From contig CAJUFN010000004.1 in NCBI GenBank assembly GCA_910585545.1, positions 28,873 through 92,872 of the forward strand: a DNA stretch of 64,000 nt. Direction: 5' to 3'. The translations under genes were made by a program, and so were the position numbers. Within the stretch, counting starts at the first letter, position 1, and each line of letters opens with the position of its first letter. The stretch is from an uncultured Lachnospiraceae bacterium (lineage in GTDB: Bacteria; Bacillota; Clostridia; Lachnospirales; Lachnospiraceae). The notes under the pieces are model-generated. The model was not told where the DNA came from. It was given only the letters and a program-made list of their open reading frames with translations, and did no database searches. Of the stretch, positions 18,216 to 27,209 are shown in pieces.

Positions 18216-18986
18216 TTACTTATCTCTTTTTTTCTTACTACGAAGGAATACAGCGATTGCTATACCTGCGACAACCACAATAGCCAAAATAGTAAATAGG
18301 ATGATTCCTCCATTGTTGTCGGACTGTACACTGCCGTTCCAACTACTGGTTAGCGGCTTTGGCACTGATTGTGATCCTGACGACTTTGACTTTGTCGATT
18401 GCTTATTTCCCTGCTCGGCTTTTTTCTCTTCCGCAGTCGATATTCCGGAATCTTCCGGCTCCGTGTCACCTGATTCGGAAGTTCCCATTGGTTCCAGGGC
18501 CGCTCTGTCTACAACCGTATCTACAGCTTCAACAGTAAGCTCTTCCCCTGCCGCATCATAGACTTGGAACTGTTCTACACGGAATGAATAGGATCCGCTT
18601 GCCTTATCGCCGGCACGAAAAGTCAGTGTAAGAACTGTGCCGTTTATCTCCATATCACTGGTTGAAGCGCTGGCAAAGGAAGCATCCACAAATTCACCCG
18701 TTACTGCATCCTGATTGAATATTGTCATACTTCCGGAAATCGCATCCGCAGCTTCCATTTCTTCCAAGATCAACGCATCCGTATCATACAACAGACGCCC
18801 TTGAAAAGTTGCAAATGTTCCGTTCATGACCAATTCCGTTGTAACCGTCTCCCCAGGGCTGACATTAACATCGTTTACCTGCACGGTCACCTGGCCTGCC
18901 GCCAGTACGGTAAGGCTCCCGCCTCCATATATGCCAACCAGCAGCATAAGCGTTAGTACACATCTGAGTATAATTCCCTTCTTCAT
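18216..18986 (-). CDS. Membrane-anchored cohesin-domain protein
   Basis: A 256-residue protein with a signal peptide (1-30), one cohesin domain (about 31-160, beginning VTVQVNDVNVSPGETVTTEL), a charged Ser/Lys/Glu-rich linker and a C-terminal membrane helix (about 227-248) with a RSKKKRDK tail but no sorting motif. It therefore differs from its downstream neighbour in anchoring: membrane instead of wall. Both cohesins have the same length and are adjacent, which suggests duplication followed by divergence of anchor, perhaps handing enzymes across the wall. It is 58 bp downstream of the trigger-factor-like lipoprotein gene. Confidence 0.85.
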   Translation of the reverse strand: MKKGIILRCVLTLMLLVGIYGGGSLTVLAAGQVTVQVNDVNVSPGETVTTELVMNGTFATFQGRLLYDTDALILEEMEAADAISGSMTIFNQDAVTGEFVDASFASASTSDMEINGTVLTLTFRAGDKASGSYSFRVEQFQVYDAAGEELTVEAVDTVVDRAALEPMGTSESGDTEPEDSGISTAEEKKAEQGNKQSTKSKSSGSQSVPKPLTSSWNGSVQSDNNGGIILFTILAIVVVAGIAIAVFLRSKKKRDK

Positions 18987-19044
18987 AAATATACCATCTC
19001 CCTTCTCTCGTTTTTACGCTTCCTACTGATTTGTATTGCCAACA

Positions 19045-20172
19045 CTATTCCAATTTGGCATTTTCTGCAATATAGTCAACAACCTTCTGTCCTAAAACTC
19101 CTTGTTTTACATAAGGCAAACCATAATAATCCGTTTGTGTGGAAACATCGCTTGACCACAAATGTTCAGAAAAATAGTTTTCTATGTCTTCATCAGTGAC
19201 TGATATCCCGACATCTTCCGCCACAGCTTGTACAGCAAGGGTATATGTTGCATTTTCTATCAGACTGTCCTGTGCCTCTTTCATACACTCCTCTATGTCA
19301 GAAAAACCTTCAACCGTTTTTAGGTATTCTTCCAATTCGATTCCGTTATACTCCGCCAACTCCCGATAATCATTCAACAGAATCTTTTCCTGATATTTTA
19401 TCAGTGAATCCGGGACCGATTTGACAGAAACTTTCGTCGCAAGATATTGCATAATATACTGCTGCACCAAGTTTTTTTGAATCTGTGCTCTCATGCCCTC
19501 TCTCATCTCTTCGATGGTTGTCCATCCATCGCTTTCAGACAGGTGTTCTGCAACGAATGCATCGGTCAATTCTTCCCGTTCCACAATATAATTTATGGTT
19601 GTTGTGAATACAGCCGTTTTTCCTCTCAATTGTTCTTCATAATAATCATCAGGAAACGTTACTTCGATATTCATCGTCTCACCAGGCATATGTCCGATTA
19701 ACTCTTCCAGAAATCCATCAAGAAAACTTAGCGTATCTTGTGCATCTCTTTCGTCATTTGTTTTTCCAATAATGACGTCCACGCCTACTTCCATAGTAGA
19801 ACCGCCTTCAAACACAACTCCGTCTACTTTTCCCTCATAATCAATGTTCACCGTATCTCCATCGGCAATCGCACGGTCTGTGATTTTATTTCTTGCAATA
19901 TATCCGGACATCAGAGTATCAATTTGGTATTGAAGACGTTCCTCAGTCACTTCATATACCTCGGAAGGAATCGCAATTCCTTCATACTCAAAATCCTTAA
20001 TATAATCAAGCGCTTTAATACCTTTCCAAAAACCGTTCTCATCAATTCCCTTACTGTATAGATGCAAGGAATCCTCTTCTGATTCCTCCTCTTTTAAATT
20101 ACAGCCAGCCAGCAAAATTATTGATATAACAAGCGCAAAAAGCAAAAATAAAACCTTCCTGTACTTCTTCAT
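19045..20172 (-). CDS. Trigger-factor-like FKBP-type peptidyl-prolyl isomerase lipoprotein
   Basis: A 375-residue exported lipoprotein. The N terminus has a signal peptide with lipobox LLAGC (Cys near 23). An FKBP-like domain follows (about 90-200), with DGDTVNIDYEGKVDGVVFEGG and GHMPGETMNIEVTFPDDYYEEQLRGKTAVF, the arrangement of trigger factor. The C-terminal helical region (210-375) resembles the trigger-factor chaperone arms. The ribosome-binding domain of true trigger factor is absent. It heads the operon with two cohesins and the dockerin GH3, so an outside foldase for these exported proteins is a reasonable inference. The upstream 392-bp gap holds the composite regulatory element. Confidence 0.85.
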   Translation of the reverse strand: MKKYRKVLFLLFALVISIILLAGCNLKEEESEEDSLHLYSKGIDENGFWKGIKALDYIKDFEYEGIAIPSEVYEVTEERLQYQIDTLMSGYIARNKITDRAIADGDTVNIDYEGKVDGVVFEGGSTMEVGVDVIIGKTNDERDAQDTLSFLDGFLEELIGHMPGETMNIEVTFPDDYYEEQLRGKTAVFTTTINYIVEREELTDAFVAEHLSESDGWTTIEEMREGMRAQIQKNLVQQYIMQYLATKVSVKSVPDSLIKYQEKILLNDYRELAEYNGIELEEYLKTVEGFSDIEECMKEAQDSLIENATYTLAVQAVAEDVGISVTDEDIENYFSEHLWSSDVSTQTDYYGLPYVKQGVLGQKVVDYIAENAKLE

Positions 20173-20353
20173 AACGAAATCCCCCTAACATTGTTATTTC
20201 CGGTTTATCTACAAGAATAACTTTCCGTTCAATATCGTCAACATAATTAAGCAAATATGAGCAAATTTATAATACAAGAAATTAGATATCACATAGTAAA
20301 ACAATAACATATAATAGCTTATTATATTTACACACTTTTTTCTTTTCTAATTA

Positions 20354-20430
20354 ATTAATCGAATTAATAAATATACTGTATCATACTATCTCTGATTTTT
20401 CCATATATTTATTCACTTTCTATATTTTTT
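20354..20430 (-). promoter_or_regulatory. Composite operator and likely promoter of the cohesin/GH3 operon
   Basis: In the gap 20173-20564 there is the palindrome ATTAATCGAATTAAT (20354-20368) and, further out, the direct boxes TTTCCATATA (from 20398) and TTTCTATATTTTT (from 20417), 19 bp apart. A TATGAT (20380-20385, minus strand) between them is a possible -10. The arrangement matches the one before the gene at 14172. The leader would be about 200 nt. I see no other gene in the gap. Confidence 0.58.
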
Positions 20431-20564
20431 ACAAAAATCTTTGTTTATCTTTGTCTATTTCTCACAAATAGTTTGTATACTTCTAAAAATTCTCAGAACT
20501 CCAAAACCTCTCCCAGACGAACAAAAAGCTGATACAAAATATTCTCTCTTGCATCAGCTTTCCT

Positions 20565-21797
20565 CTATTCTCTATTCTTTTTTACAAATGCAAACGGATC
20601 CTCGCAAATCCGTTCAACTGCTATCAGCCCCGATCCTACTAAGATCGCATCTTCCCCGATAGTACTTGTCTCCATTCTTAAAGTTTCCCAGATACTTTTT
20701 CTGACTCTTTGCTGTACGGCCTTTTGAACTGTGTTTATAAAAATCTCCTTATCCAATTCAGCCAGCAAATCTCCAATGATAATACTTCCTGGATTTATCT
20801 GGTTGATAATATTTACGATTCCAATTCCCAAAAATTCACAGACTTTCAAATATTCTTCAACCGCAAGCGTATCTTTTTTTGCTATCGCAGCTTTAAGTTC
20901 CCCATATGAAAAGTCTGATTCTAAAATAGTATCGTCACTCTTTTCCATTCGGCTACGTATATTTTGGTTGAGTACTTCCATGGAACAATACATTTCCAGG
21001 CATCCTCTATTCCCACATTCACATAAGGGTCCCTCAAAATTAATGGAACAATGTCCGATCTCCCCTGCCGTATCGCTGTCTCCTCTTAGCAATTCTCCTT
21101 TCGAGATAATGCCGCATCCGATTCCTTCTCCTGCTACGACATATACGATATTTTCTTCCGGATATTCCGACTGTTCATCACATTTCCACTGCTCAGCTAC
21201 TACTCCTGCATTGGCATCATTCTCAATAAATACCGGAATATCAAAACCTTTTTGTATTTCATCCAGGATATCTACGTTTTCAAATCCGGCTGAGTTCGTC
21301 ATAAAAACAAGCTTGCCATTCTTTTTCTTATACGGTCCTGGTACCGCAACTCCAATCGCCAGTACCTCTCCTTCTTCTTCTGCAATCATTTTCTTTGCAT
21401 TCTCTCTTACCTCTGCAATCATATCTTTTGCTTCCGTCATTTTCGAAAACGAAAACTGCTTTGCTTTATATAATTGATTATCCATTCCAAGAATGGAAAG
21501 ACCATAAGATCTTCTGGCGAGTTTAATGCCTAGAACCTTATATTTAGCTCCATTGATCTTGATACCGATCGAACGCCTTCCCTTGCTCCCTGTCAAAAGG
21601 CCCTCTTCTATCACAAAATCAGCTTGTATAAATTCATTTATGATGTTCGTAATTGTAGCTCCTCGAAGTCCTGACAGTCTCGCCAGGTCAACCCTTGCAC
21701 ACAATCCTTTTTTTCTCAGCAGATTCAATATAAGCGTTCTGTTAATTTGTTGCTGTCTTTCTTGGTTTATACTTCCTAATGTGGATAATGCTTTCAC
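20565..21797 (-). CDS. ROK-family transcriptional regulator (NagC/XylR type)
   Basis: A 410-residue sugar-responsive repressor with an N-terminal winged helix (about 15-75, with LARLSGLRGATITNIINEF) and a ROK sugar-kinase-like domain. The latter shows the ATP/glucose fold motif GVAVPGPY, the ENDANAG motif, and the zinc motif GHCSINFEGPLCECGNRGCLE. The GTG at 21797 has a strong GAGGAG site. It lies between the GH20 gene and the cohesin operon. By family behaviour it should bind palindromic operators and release them on a sugar or sugar phosphate, so the AT-rich palindromes at 14200 and 20354 are natural candidates. That link is inferred. Confidence 0.9.
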   Translation of the reverse strand: MKALSTLGSINQERQQQINRTLILNLLRKKGLCARVDLARLSGLRGATITNIINEFIQADFVIEEGLLTGSKGRRSIGIKINGAKYKVLGIKLARRSYGLSILGMDNQLYKAKQFSFSKMTEAKDMIAEVRENAKKMIAEEEGEVLAIGVAVPGPYKKKNGKLVFMTNSAGFENVDILDEIQKGFDIPVFIENDANAGVVAEQWKCDEQSEYPEENIVYVVAGEGIGCGIISKGELLRGDSDTAGEIGHCSINFEGPLCECGNRGCLEMYCSMEVLNQNIRSRMEKSDDTILESDFSYGELKAAIAKKDTLAVEEYLKVCEFLGIGIVNIINQINPGSIIIGDLLAELDKEIFINTVQKAVQQRVRKSIWETLRMETSTIGEDAILVGSGLIAVERICEDPFAFVKKNRE

Positions 21798-21839
21798 GAC
21801 TTCTCCTCTTACATTTTTCTATTCTTGCTTTATTTTTTT

Positions 21840-21868
21840 ATCTTATCACCCCAAAGTAAGATTGTCAA
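21840..21868 (-). promoter_or_regulatory. Sigma-A promoter of the ROK regulator gene
   Basis: TTGACA (21863-21868) and TAAGAT (21840-21845) on the minus strand, with an ideal 17-bp spacer, about 40 bp before the GTG start. Confidence 0.75.
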
Positions 21869-21892
21869 ATTATGAGACAAACAACAAAAATA

Positions 21893-21920
21893 ACCTCGCA
21901 AGTCCAAGAACTTGCGAGGT
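21893..21920 (-). terminator. Terminator after the GH20 gene
   Basis: A perfect 11-bp inverted repeat, ACCTCGCAAGT and ACTTGCGAGGT, with a 6-nt loop and a TTATTTTTG tail on the minus strand. Confidence 0.85.
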
Positions 21921-21943
21921 CACCTTAAATTTTTTAATAATTT

Positions 21944-24900
21944 TTATTTTTTCTTCCAAACAAACCATACACCAAGAAGAGCTACCATTCCTGCTGCTGC
22001 CGGGACTACCGGATTTGCGCTGTCACCTGTCTTAGCTGCTGTATTACCAGCTGTTTTATTTGTTGTCTTGCTTCCTGTATTATTAGAAGCTGCTTTATTA
22101 TCTGTCTTATCACCTGCTGCCACTTTATCATCGCCTTCCGCCGGTGTTCCTGTACTAGCTTCCAGGCCGTCTACTGCTTTATTTAATGCGGCAACTGCTG
22201 CGTCTACACGATCCTGATCTGCAGTTTCATCTGCAAATATCTCATTCGCATACGCGAGTGCTGCTTTTACTGCATTTGCAGTTTCTGCGGTGTAATTGCT
22301 AAGGTCGATTGCCTCAACATCTTTAATAAGATCTTTAAGCGCATCCTTATTTGGCTTTTCTCTTAATCCGAAGATAGCCTGAAGCAATACACTGTAGGCA
22401 TCATCAATTTTTTGCTGTGTAATCTCTGTATCAGATAATCCTAATACTGCATTTGCAGCTTCAAGTGCTGTATTAAGGTCTTCTACTGAGATATATTTCT
22501 CTGCTTCTGCCGCATATCCTTCTCCCTGAACAACCAGTGCCTCTAGCTTAGCCTTGTTAACCGGGCGGCGTACGAGACCTTCTTTTGCTGCCATTAAAGC
22601 ATCATAAGCATCTTTAATATCCCCTGCAAGAGCATTCTCGCCTAAGTCAAGTATTTCTTTTGCCTTTGCTAATGCATTCGCTAATGCGTTTGCACTTTCT
22701 TCTGTGTAAGCGTTCAAATCATATCCGTTTAATACTTCATATTCTGTTTTAAGATCTGAACTATCACCGCCGATGAAGCTTAACAGATGTACCTTCGCAA
22801 GAAGTGCATCATATGCTGCGTCTACCTGTGCCTGAGTTGCTGTAACAGCTTCATTTACTGCTTTTGCCTCATTAAGAACCGCTTCAAATGCTGTCCTTAC
22901 AGCTGGGATTACTGACATATAGTCTTCACTCGCCATCTGAGTTTCTGCATATTCGATCAAAGCCAGAAGATCAGTTTTATCTGCCGTTGACGGATCTACC
23001 GGCCCTTCTTCTCCGCCCTCAAATTTTGCGATCAGAGTAAGATTCTCTTCCGGTACTACCGTATAAACTGCTTCTTCACTTACGAGGTTTCCAAGTACAT
23101 CATACCATCCTGCAAATGTAGATCCGTTTTTGCTCTCTGCTGTGTATGTTGCCGCTTCACTCTTATCAACGATTTCTTTGGAAACAGTCACATTACCAAC
23201 GCCTTGCACATATGCGCTTGTACGGTATGTCACTTTTGCGAGGTCCTCTGTTCCTTCTAATACGCGAAGCTCTGCTGCACTTCCGAATCCGCCTTCCCCA
23301 TCTGATACAACTAATTTTACTTTAGAAGCGTTTACCGGTGTAAAATATACCGCCTTTTCATCATTAGAACTGCCCCATGTACCATTTTCGATAAGCGGCT
23401 TCCATTCTTTTGCTTCATTTTCATAATAGATAGAATATTCTTTGATATTTCCATTTGCTCCGCTTTGTCTTGGCAAATAATAGAATCCGTTAATGTCGTA
23501 TGCTTCCTTCATATCAATTACGATTTCCGCCGGAAGGTTTTTCTTACTTGGACTATACTGCGTATGCCAGAATGTCGTTTCATCATTATCAAACGCGAGT
23601 GAAACCGGTCCTTCTTTTCCAGTCAATGACTGTTCATTGTCTGTTGTTACTTCAAAGTCAGAAGGATCGATCATATTATAAGTTGCTTCGGCAACTTTTG
23701 AAGTAAGTGAAATATTATCAATCACTGCATTCACTGCATTTGTCTTAGAACCGATGCGCTCAATCGGTAATGACAAGGAAGCACGTGTAATGCCGGATGC
23801 CTTTAAGTTACCTTCGTATGTATAACTTCCGACTGCACGATAGTCCCGTCCATCTGCTGTTAATACCGTGGAACTTCCATTTGTCTTTATAGTAAACGTC
23901 ACTTTCTGATTCACCGGGAGCTTGTATCCGAATGAATAATCATAACCTTCTCTTGTAAATCCGAGTGTACCATCTGCCATCACACGGATATCAAATGTGC
24001 CGTATTCTGCATCTGCTTCAAATAAAATCTGCCCTGGCATTGCCGGTTTCGTAAATGTAATATCAAATGTAAATTCCTGTCCAGGTCCGACACGGTTAAT
24101 CGGTGTAGATACATAGCTGTCATCACCGTTTAATACAAGTGCGCCGTCTTCTACTTTGGCATTCACCGCATCTGTTGCATCATAACTATTTTCAGTTCCA
24201 TCCAAAAGACCTTCTTCAAAATCATAATCTATGATTTCATCTGATTTGCTTTCCACCTTATCATATGCATTTGTGCGTGGGGCTTCACCGATTTCTGCGC
24301 TTGCAGCCTGGGCATCAGCAAATGTCATATCACCTTTGCCCCATAATGCAGACGCATAGAATGGCGCTGCATCATAGAAACGGTCATAGATTTCCATCTC
24401 ACTAAGACCATTCGCCTTCTTGTCAACCATATCATTCCAGATTGCGTAAGCACCGCCAAGCGTCTGCTCAGAACCTGCCGGAACGCCCATGCCGGCTGCC
24501 GGGTCATAATTATACATAGAAGCTCTTCCAAGATAATCATAATAATATCCTGCCGCTGGAACAATGTATACTCGTCCATCATTCATGTCAATCAAATCAT
24601 ATCCTTGCTCATACATTGCTTTCGGATTTGCCCATCCATAATTCCAGATGTTCATCTGAACCCCTTCACTTCTTACAGGCGTGCTTCCGTTTCTTGCAGT
24701 CAAGCTTCCCCAAAGACGTACGGTATTGCCATTCTCCTGTCCGTGTGCGATAAGATCATCTGTAAACTTGCGGAACTGTTCTGTATATGTTGCAGAATAT
24801 TCGTCTGTTCCTACATTGATGATTGTATCCTGATCAAACACAGGATTTTCGCCTTTCAAATATTCATCCCAAAGGTTTGTTACAAACTCAAGCGAATCAT

Positions 24901-27040
24901 TGTATTTGCTATGTAAATTAAAGTGGTCATTCTCACGACCGCTTGTTCCCATACGAAGATCCGGACGTACTTTTGTAAATGCAAGAGAATGTGCCGGCGT
25001 ATCGAACTCCGGTACGATATCCATACCAAGTTTACGATAACTCTGAATCATATCGCGCATCTCATCTTTTGTCCAGAAAACATCTTCACTGGTAAGATCA
25101 TGTTTGTTAAGATCTCCGTCTGCTTTAACATCAGATTCAAGACGGAATCCTTCGTATGCAGTCATTGCTGCCTCGGAATCAGGATAATCTTCAAGGAATA
25201 TGTAGTTGTCATTCAAGTGCAGCTGCAAGTCATTCATCTTATACCACAGCATGTTTTTAGCAACTTCATCTACAATCTTCTTAGAGAATGGTCTTCTTGC
25301 TACGTCAAGCATGAAACCACGCACTTCATATTTCGGATAGTCACGTGTCTGACCCATCGGGATTGTATTTCCTGTCTGAGTAAGAATCTGCAAAATAGTT
25401 CTTGTAGACCAATAAGCGCCTGCGGATGCTTCCGCCTGGATCTCTACAGATTCACCAATATTCATGTAATATCCTTCTTCTTTCAGACCTTTTCCTTCTT
25501 CAATCAATGTAAAGAAGAAATCACCTGCATTTGCGCTGTCTGCGTATACAATTTCGATTGCATTTCCTGTTACTTCTTCGTAATCTTTCGCAAATTCTTC
25601 TGCTACTACTGCAAGCACTGCTTCATCTTTACTGTCTACTACGATACGGCTGTTTTTGTTGACGGAAAAATCTCCGCCTTTTGCGCCTTTCCACTCTGCA
25701 AGTTCCGGTATAACTACCGGTTTTGCATTGTCGCCTTCTTCTTCTTCATATTTTCCGGTAACTACCATATTATATGCCTTGGAGTCTACTGCGTTTTCTT
25801 CATTGCCTTCTTCGTTTACGCGGAAATTCATCTGTACTGTTTTTGTAACCAGTGGTTCATACACGGTAAGGTCACGGTCTAAAATCTGCTCGTAATCTGC
25901 ACCGATGAAGCTGATTTCAAATCCAGGATCTACTTCCGGCATCTCGAATGTTCCTGACGTTCCCTCAATACTTTCCGGAACTTCTATTGCATCAGCTGCC
26001 TCACCAGGATTTGCTGGCAGCTCTGCTTCCTCAAATGCTACAGCATAGGATTCAAATTCATAGATTCCAACAGTCGCCCATGTTACTTCGTTTTGCCCCT
26101 CCGGTGCTGCAGTCGGATCGAAAGATTCTACATAAAGACGTACATACTGTGTATTGATTGCTTCATCCAAAATGATTGTCTGACGATAATCAGCCGGTTT
26201 GGTGTCAAAACTTATTACTGTCTCCCAGTTGCTTCCATCCGATGATTTTTCAATGCGGTAATTCGTAGGATTTTTTCTTTCCCAGTGAATCTTGAATGTC
26301 TGAAGTGTCACTTCTTTTCCATAATCAAGACTTAACCAGTGTGCTCCTTGGCTTACAGGGCTTGCCCAACGTGTTGTGTCATTACCATCAATGGCATTTC
26401 CTGCTACAAAATTAGTTCCACCCTCATAACCATTGGCTGCCGCTGTTGCGTCCAAGCTTAAGTTTTCTACATCACCAAGCACTTTAAATTCATACAGGGA
26501 TACAGACTGCCAGCTACCCGGATCTGCTTTATACCCATCTACTGTCAGGCGTACAAAACGCCCAGTTGCTGCCTCATCCAATTTGATGTCACTTGTTAAA
26601 GATGAAACGTTCTCTCCATCATCTTTTACGTACACATTGGTCCATTCACCGTCTGCACTGTCAGCAACAGCAATCTTAAAGTTTGTAATATTCGTTCTTT
26701 CCCATTCGATTACGAAATGGTCAAATGTTCTTTCCACTCCTAAATCCACCGTTAAAATTCGCGGTGTCTGAGAACTGCTTGGGTTCGTTGCCCAACGTGA
26801 GTGGTTTGCTTTTACAGGTTCATCACGGTTTACAATTCCATCTACAGCCTTGTCCGCTCCCCAGTAATCCGTCTCCTGCTCGCTGACCGTTGCAGATGCG
26901 CCCAGTGCATAATTTATTTCCAGATCATCTGCCGCTTTGATTTCCTGTGCCGGAACTACGGCAATTGAAGTCAACACCAGCGCTGCGGAAAGTACACCTG
27001 CACCGAATCGTTTCCAGTTGTTCATACTTCTTTCCTCCAT
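21944..27040 (-). CDS. Giant wall-anchored GH20 beta-hexosaminidase / lacto-N-biosidase-like enzyme
   Basis: A 1698-residue surface enzyme. Order: signal peptide (1-35); two CBM32/F5-8C domains (about 40-190 and 193-335); a short beta domain; a GH20b N-terminal domain (about 445-560); the GH20 barrel (about 563-910) with the catalytic pair D746-E747 in NVGTDEYS; a LamG-like domain (925-1100); a third CBM32 (1120-1250); an InlB-like repeat; about four FIVAR helical repeats (1335-1625); and a sorting signal AAKTGDSANP with hydrophobic tail and KKK. It should release N-acetylhexosamine or lacto-N-biose from mucin or milk glycans at the cell surface. Barrel sequence such as LQLHLNDN recalls lacto-N-biosidases, but substrate needs proof. 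It is a single-gene unit with its own promoter and terminator. Confidence 0.93.
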   Translation of the reverse strand: MEERSMNNWKRFGAGVLSAALVLTSIAVVPAQEIKAADDLEINYALGASATVSEQETDYWGADKAVDGIVNRDEPVKANHSRWATNPSSSQTPRILTVDLGVERTFDHFVIEWERTNITNFKIAVADSADGEWTNVYVKDDGENVSSLTSDIKLDEAATGRFVRLTVDGYKADPGSWQSVSLYEFKVLGDVENLSLDATAAANGYEGGTNFVAGNAIDGNDTTRWASPVSQGAHWLSLDYGKEVTLQTFKIHWERKNPTNYRIEKSSDGSNWETVISFDTKPADYRQTIILDEAINTQYVRLYVESFDPTAAPEGQNEVTWATVGIYEFESYAVAFEEAELPANPGEAADAIEVPESIEGTSGTFEMPEVDPGFEISFIGADYEQILDRDLTVYEPLVTKTVQMNFRVNEEGNEENAVDSKAYNMVVTGKYEEEEGDNAKPVVIPELAEWKGAKGGDFSVNKNSRIVVDSKDEAVLAVVAEEFAKDYEEVTGNAIEIVYADSANAGDFFFTLIEEGKGLKEEGYYMNIGESVEIQAEASAGAYWSTRTILQILTQTGNTIPMGQTRDYPKYEVRGFMLDVARRPFSKKIVDEVAKNMLWYKMNDLQLHLNDNYIFLEDYPDSEAAMTAYEGFRLESDVKADGDLNKHDLTSEDVFWTKDEMRDMIQSYRKLGMDIVPEFDTPAHSLAFTKVRPDLRMGTSGRENDHFNLHSKYNDSLEFVTNLWDEYLKGENPVFDQDTIINVGTDEYSATYTEQFRKFTDDLIAHGQENGNTVRLWGSLTARNGSTPVRSEGVQMNIWNYGWANPKAMYEQGYDLIDMNDGRVYIVPAAGYYYDYLGRASMYNYDPAAGMGVPAGSEQTLGGAYAIWNDMVDKKANGLSEMEIYDRFYDAAPFYASALWGKGDMTFADAQAASAEIGEAPRTNAYDKVESKSDEIIDYDFEEGLLDGTENSYDATDAVNAKVEDGALVLNGDDSYVSTPINRVGPGQEFTFDITFTKPAMPGQILFEADAEYGTFDIRVMADGTLGFTREGYDYSFGYKLPVNQKVTFTIKTNGSSTVLTADGRDYRAVGSYTYEGNLKASGITRASLSLPIERIGSKTNAVNAVIDNISLTSKVAEATYNMIDPSDFEVTTDNEQSLTGKEGPVSLAFDNDETTFWHTQYSPSKKNLPAEIVIDMKEAYDINGFYYLPRQSGANGNIKEYSIYYENEAKEWKPLIENGTWGSSNDEKAVYFTPVNASKVKLVVSDGEGGFGSAAELRVLEGTEDLAKVTYRTSAYVQGVGNVTVSKEIVDKSEAATYTAESKNGSTFAGWYDVLGNLVSEEAVYTVVPEENLTLIAKFEGGEEGPVDPSTADKTDLLALIEYAETQMASEDYMSVIPAVRTAFEAVLNEAKAVNEAVTATQAQVDAAYDALLAKVHLLSFIGGDSSDLKTEYEVLNGYDLNAYTEESANALANALAKAKEILDLGENALAGDIKDAYDALMAAKEGLVRRPVNKAKLEALVVQGEGYAAEAEKYISVEDLNTALEAANAVLGLSDTEITQQKIDDAYSVLLQAIFGLREKPNKDALKDLIKDVEAIDLSNYTAETANAVKAALAYANEIFADETADQDRVDAAVAALNKAVDGLEASTGTPAEGDDKVAAGDKTDNKAASNNTGSKTTNKTAGNTAAKTGDSANPVVPAAAGMVALLGVWFVWKKK

Positions 27041-27074
27041 TCTTTTTATTATATTTGCTTAGTTATACTATTTT

Positions 27075-27103
27075 ATTATCCCATTTTTTGTCACATTTTT
27101 CAA
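27075..27103 (-). promoter_or_regulatory. Sigma-A promoter of the GH20 gene
   Basis: TTGAAA (27098-27103) and GATAAT (27075-27080) on the minus strand with a 17-bp spacer; a GGAGG ribosome site precedes the ATG. The composite element seen at 14200 and 20354 is absent here. Confidence 0.65.
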
Positions 27104-27152
27104 GCAATTCTCACATTTACCTCAAAATACTTTTCATCTATATATTCCAAAA

Positions 27153-27180
27153 AAGGCCGCCCTTTCCAAGGCCGCCTCTA
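27153..27180 (-). terminator. Terminator after the AsnB-like gene
   Basis: A GC-rich imperfect hairpin (outer AGGC/GCCT, inner CTT/AAG) followed on the minus strand by a run of six T. It lies 30 bp past the stop of the AsnB-like gene. Confidence 0.6.
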
Positions 27181-27209
27181 TTTTGACTTATAAATTTTAT
27201 TAATCTATG

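Noticed and set aside
24923..25882. 319-codon open frame on the plus strand
   Set aside because: Antisense to the GH20 catalytic domain; Cys- and Phe-rich composition typical of a reverse-strand shadow.
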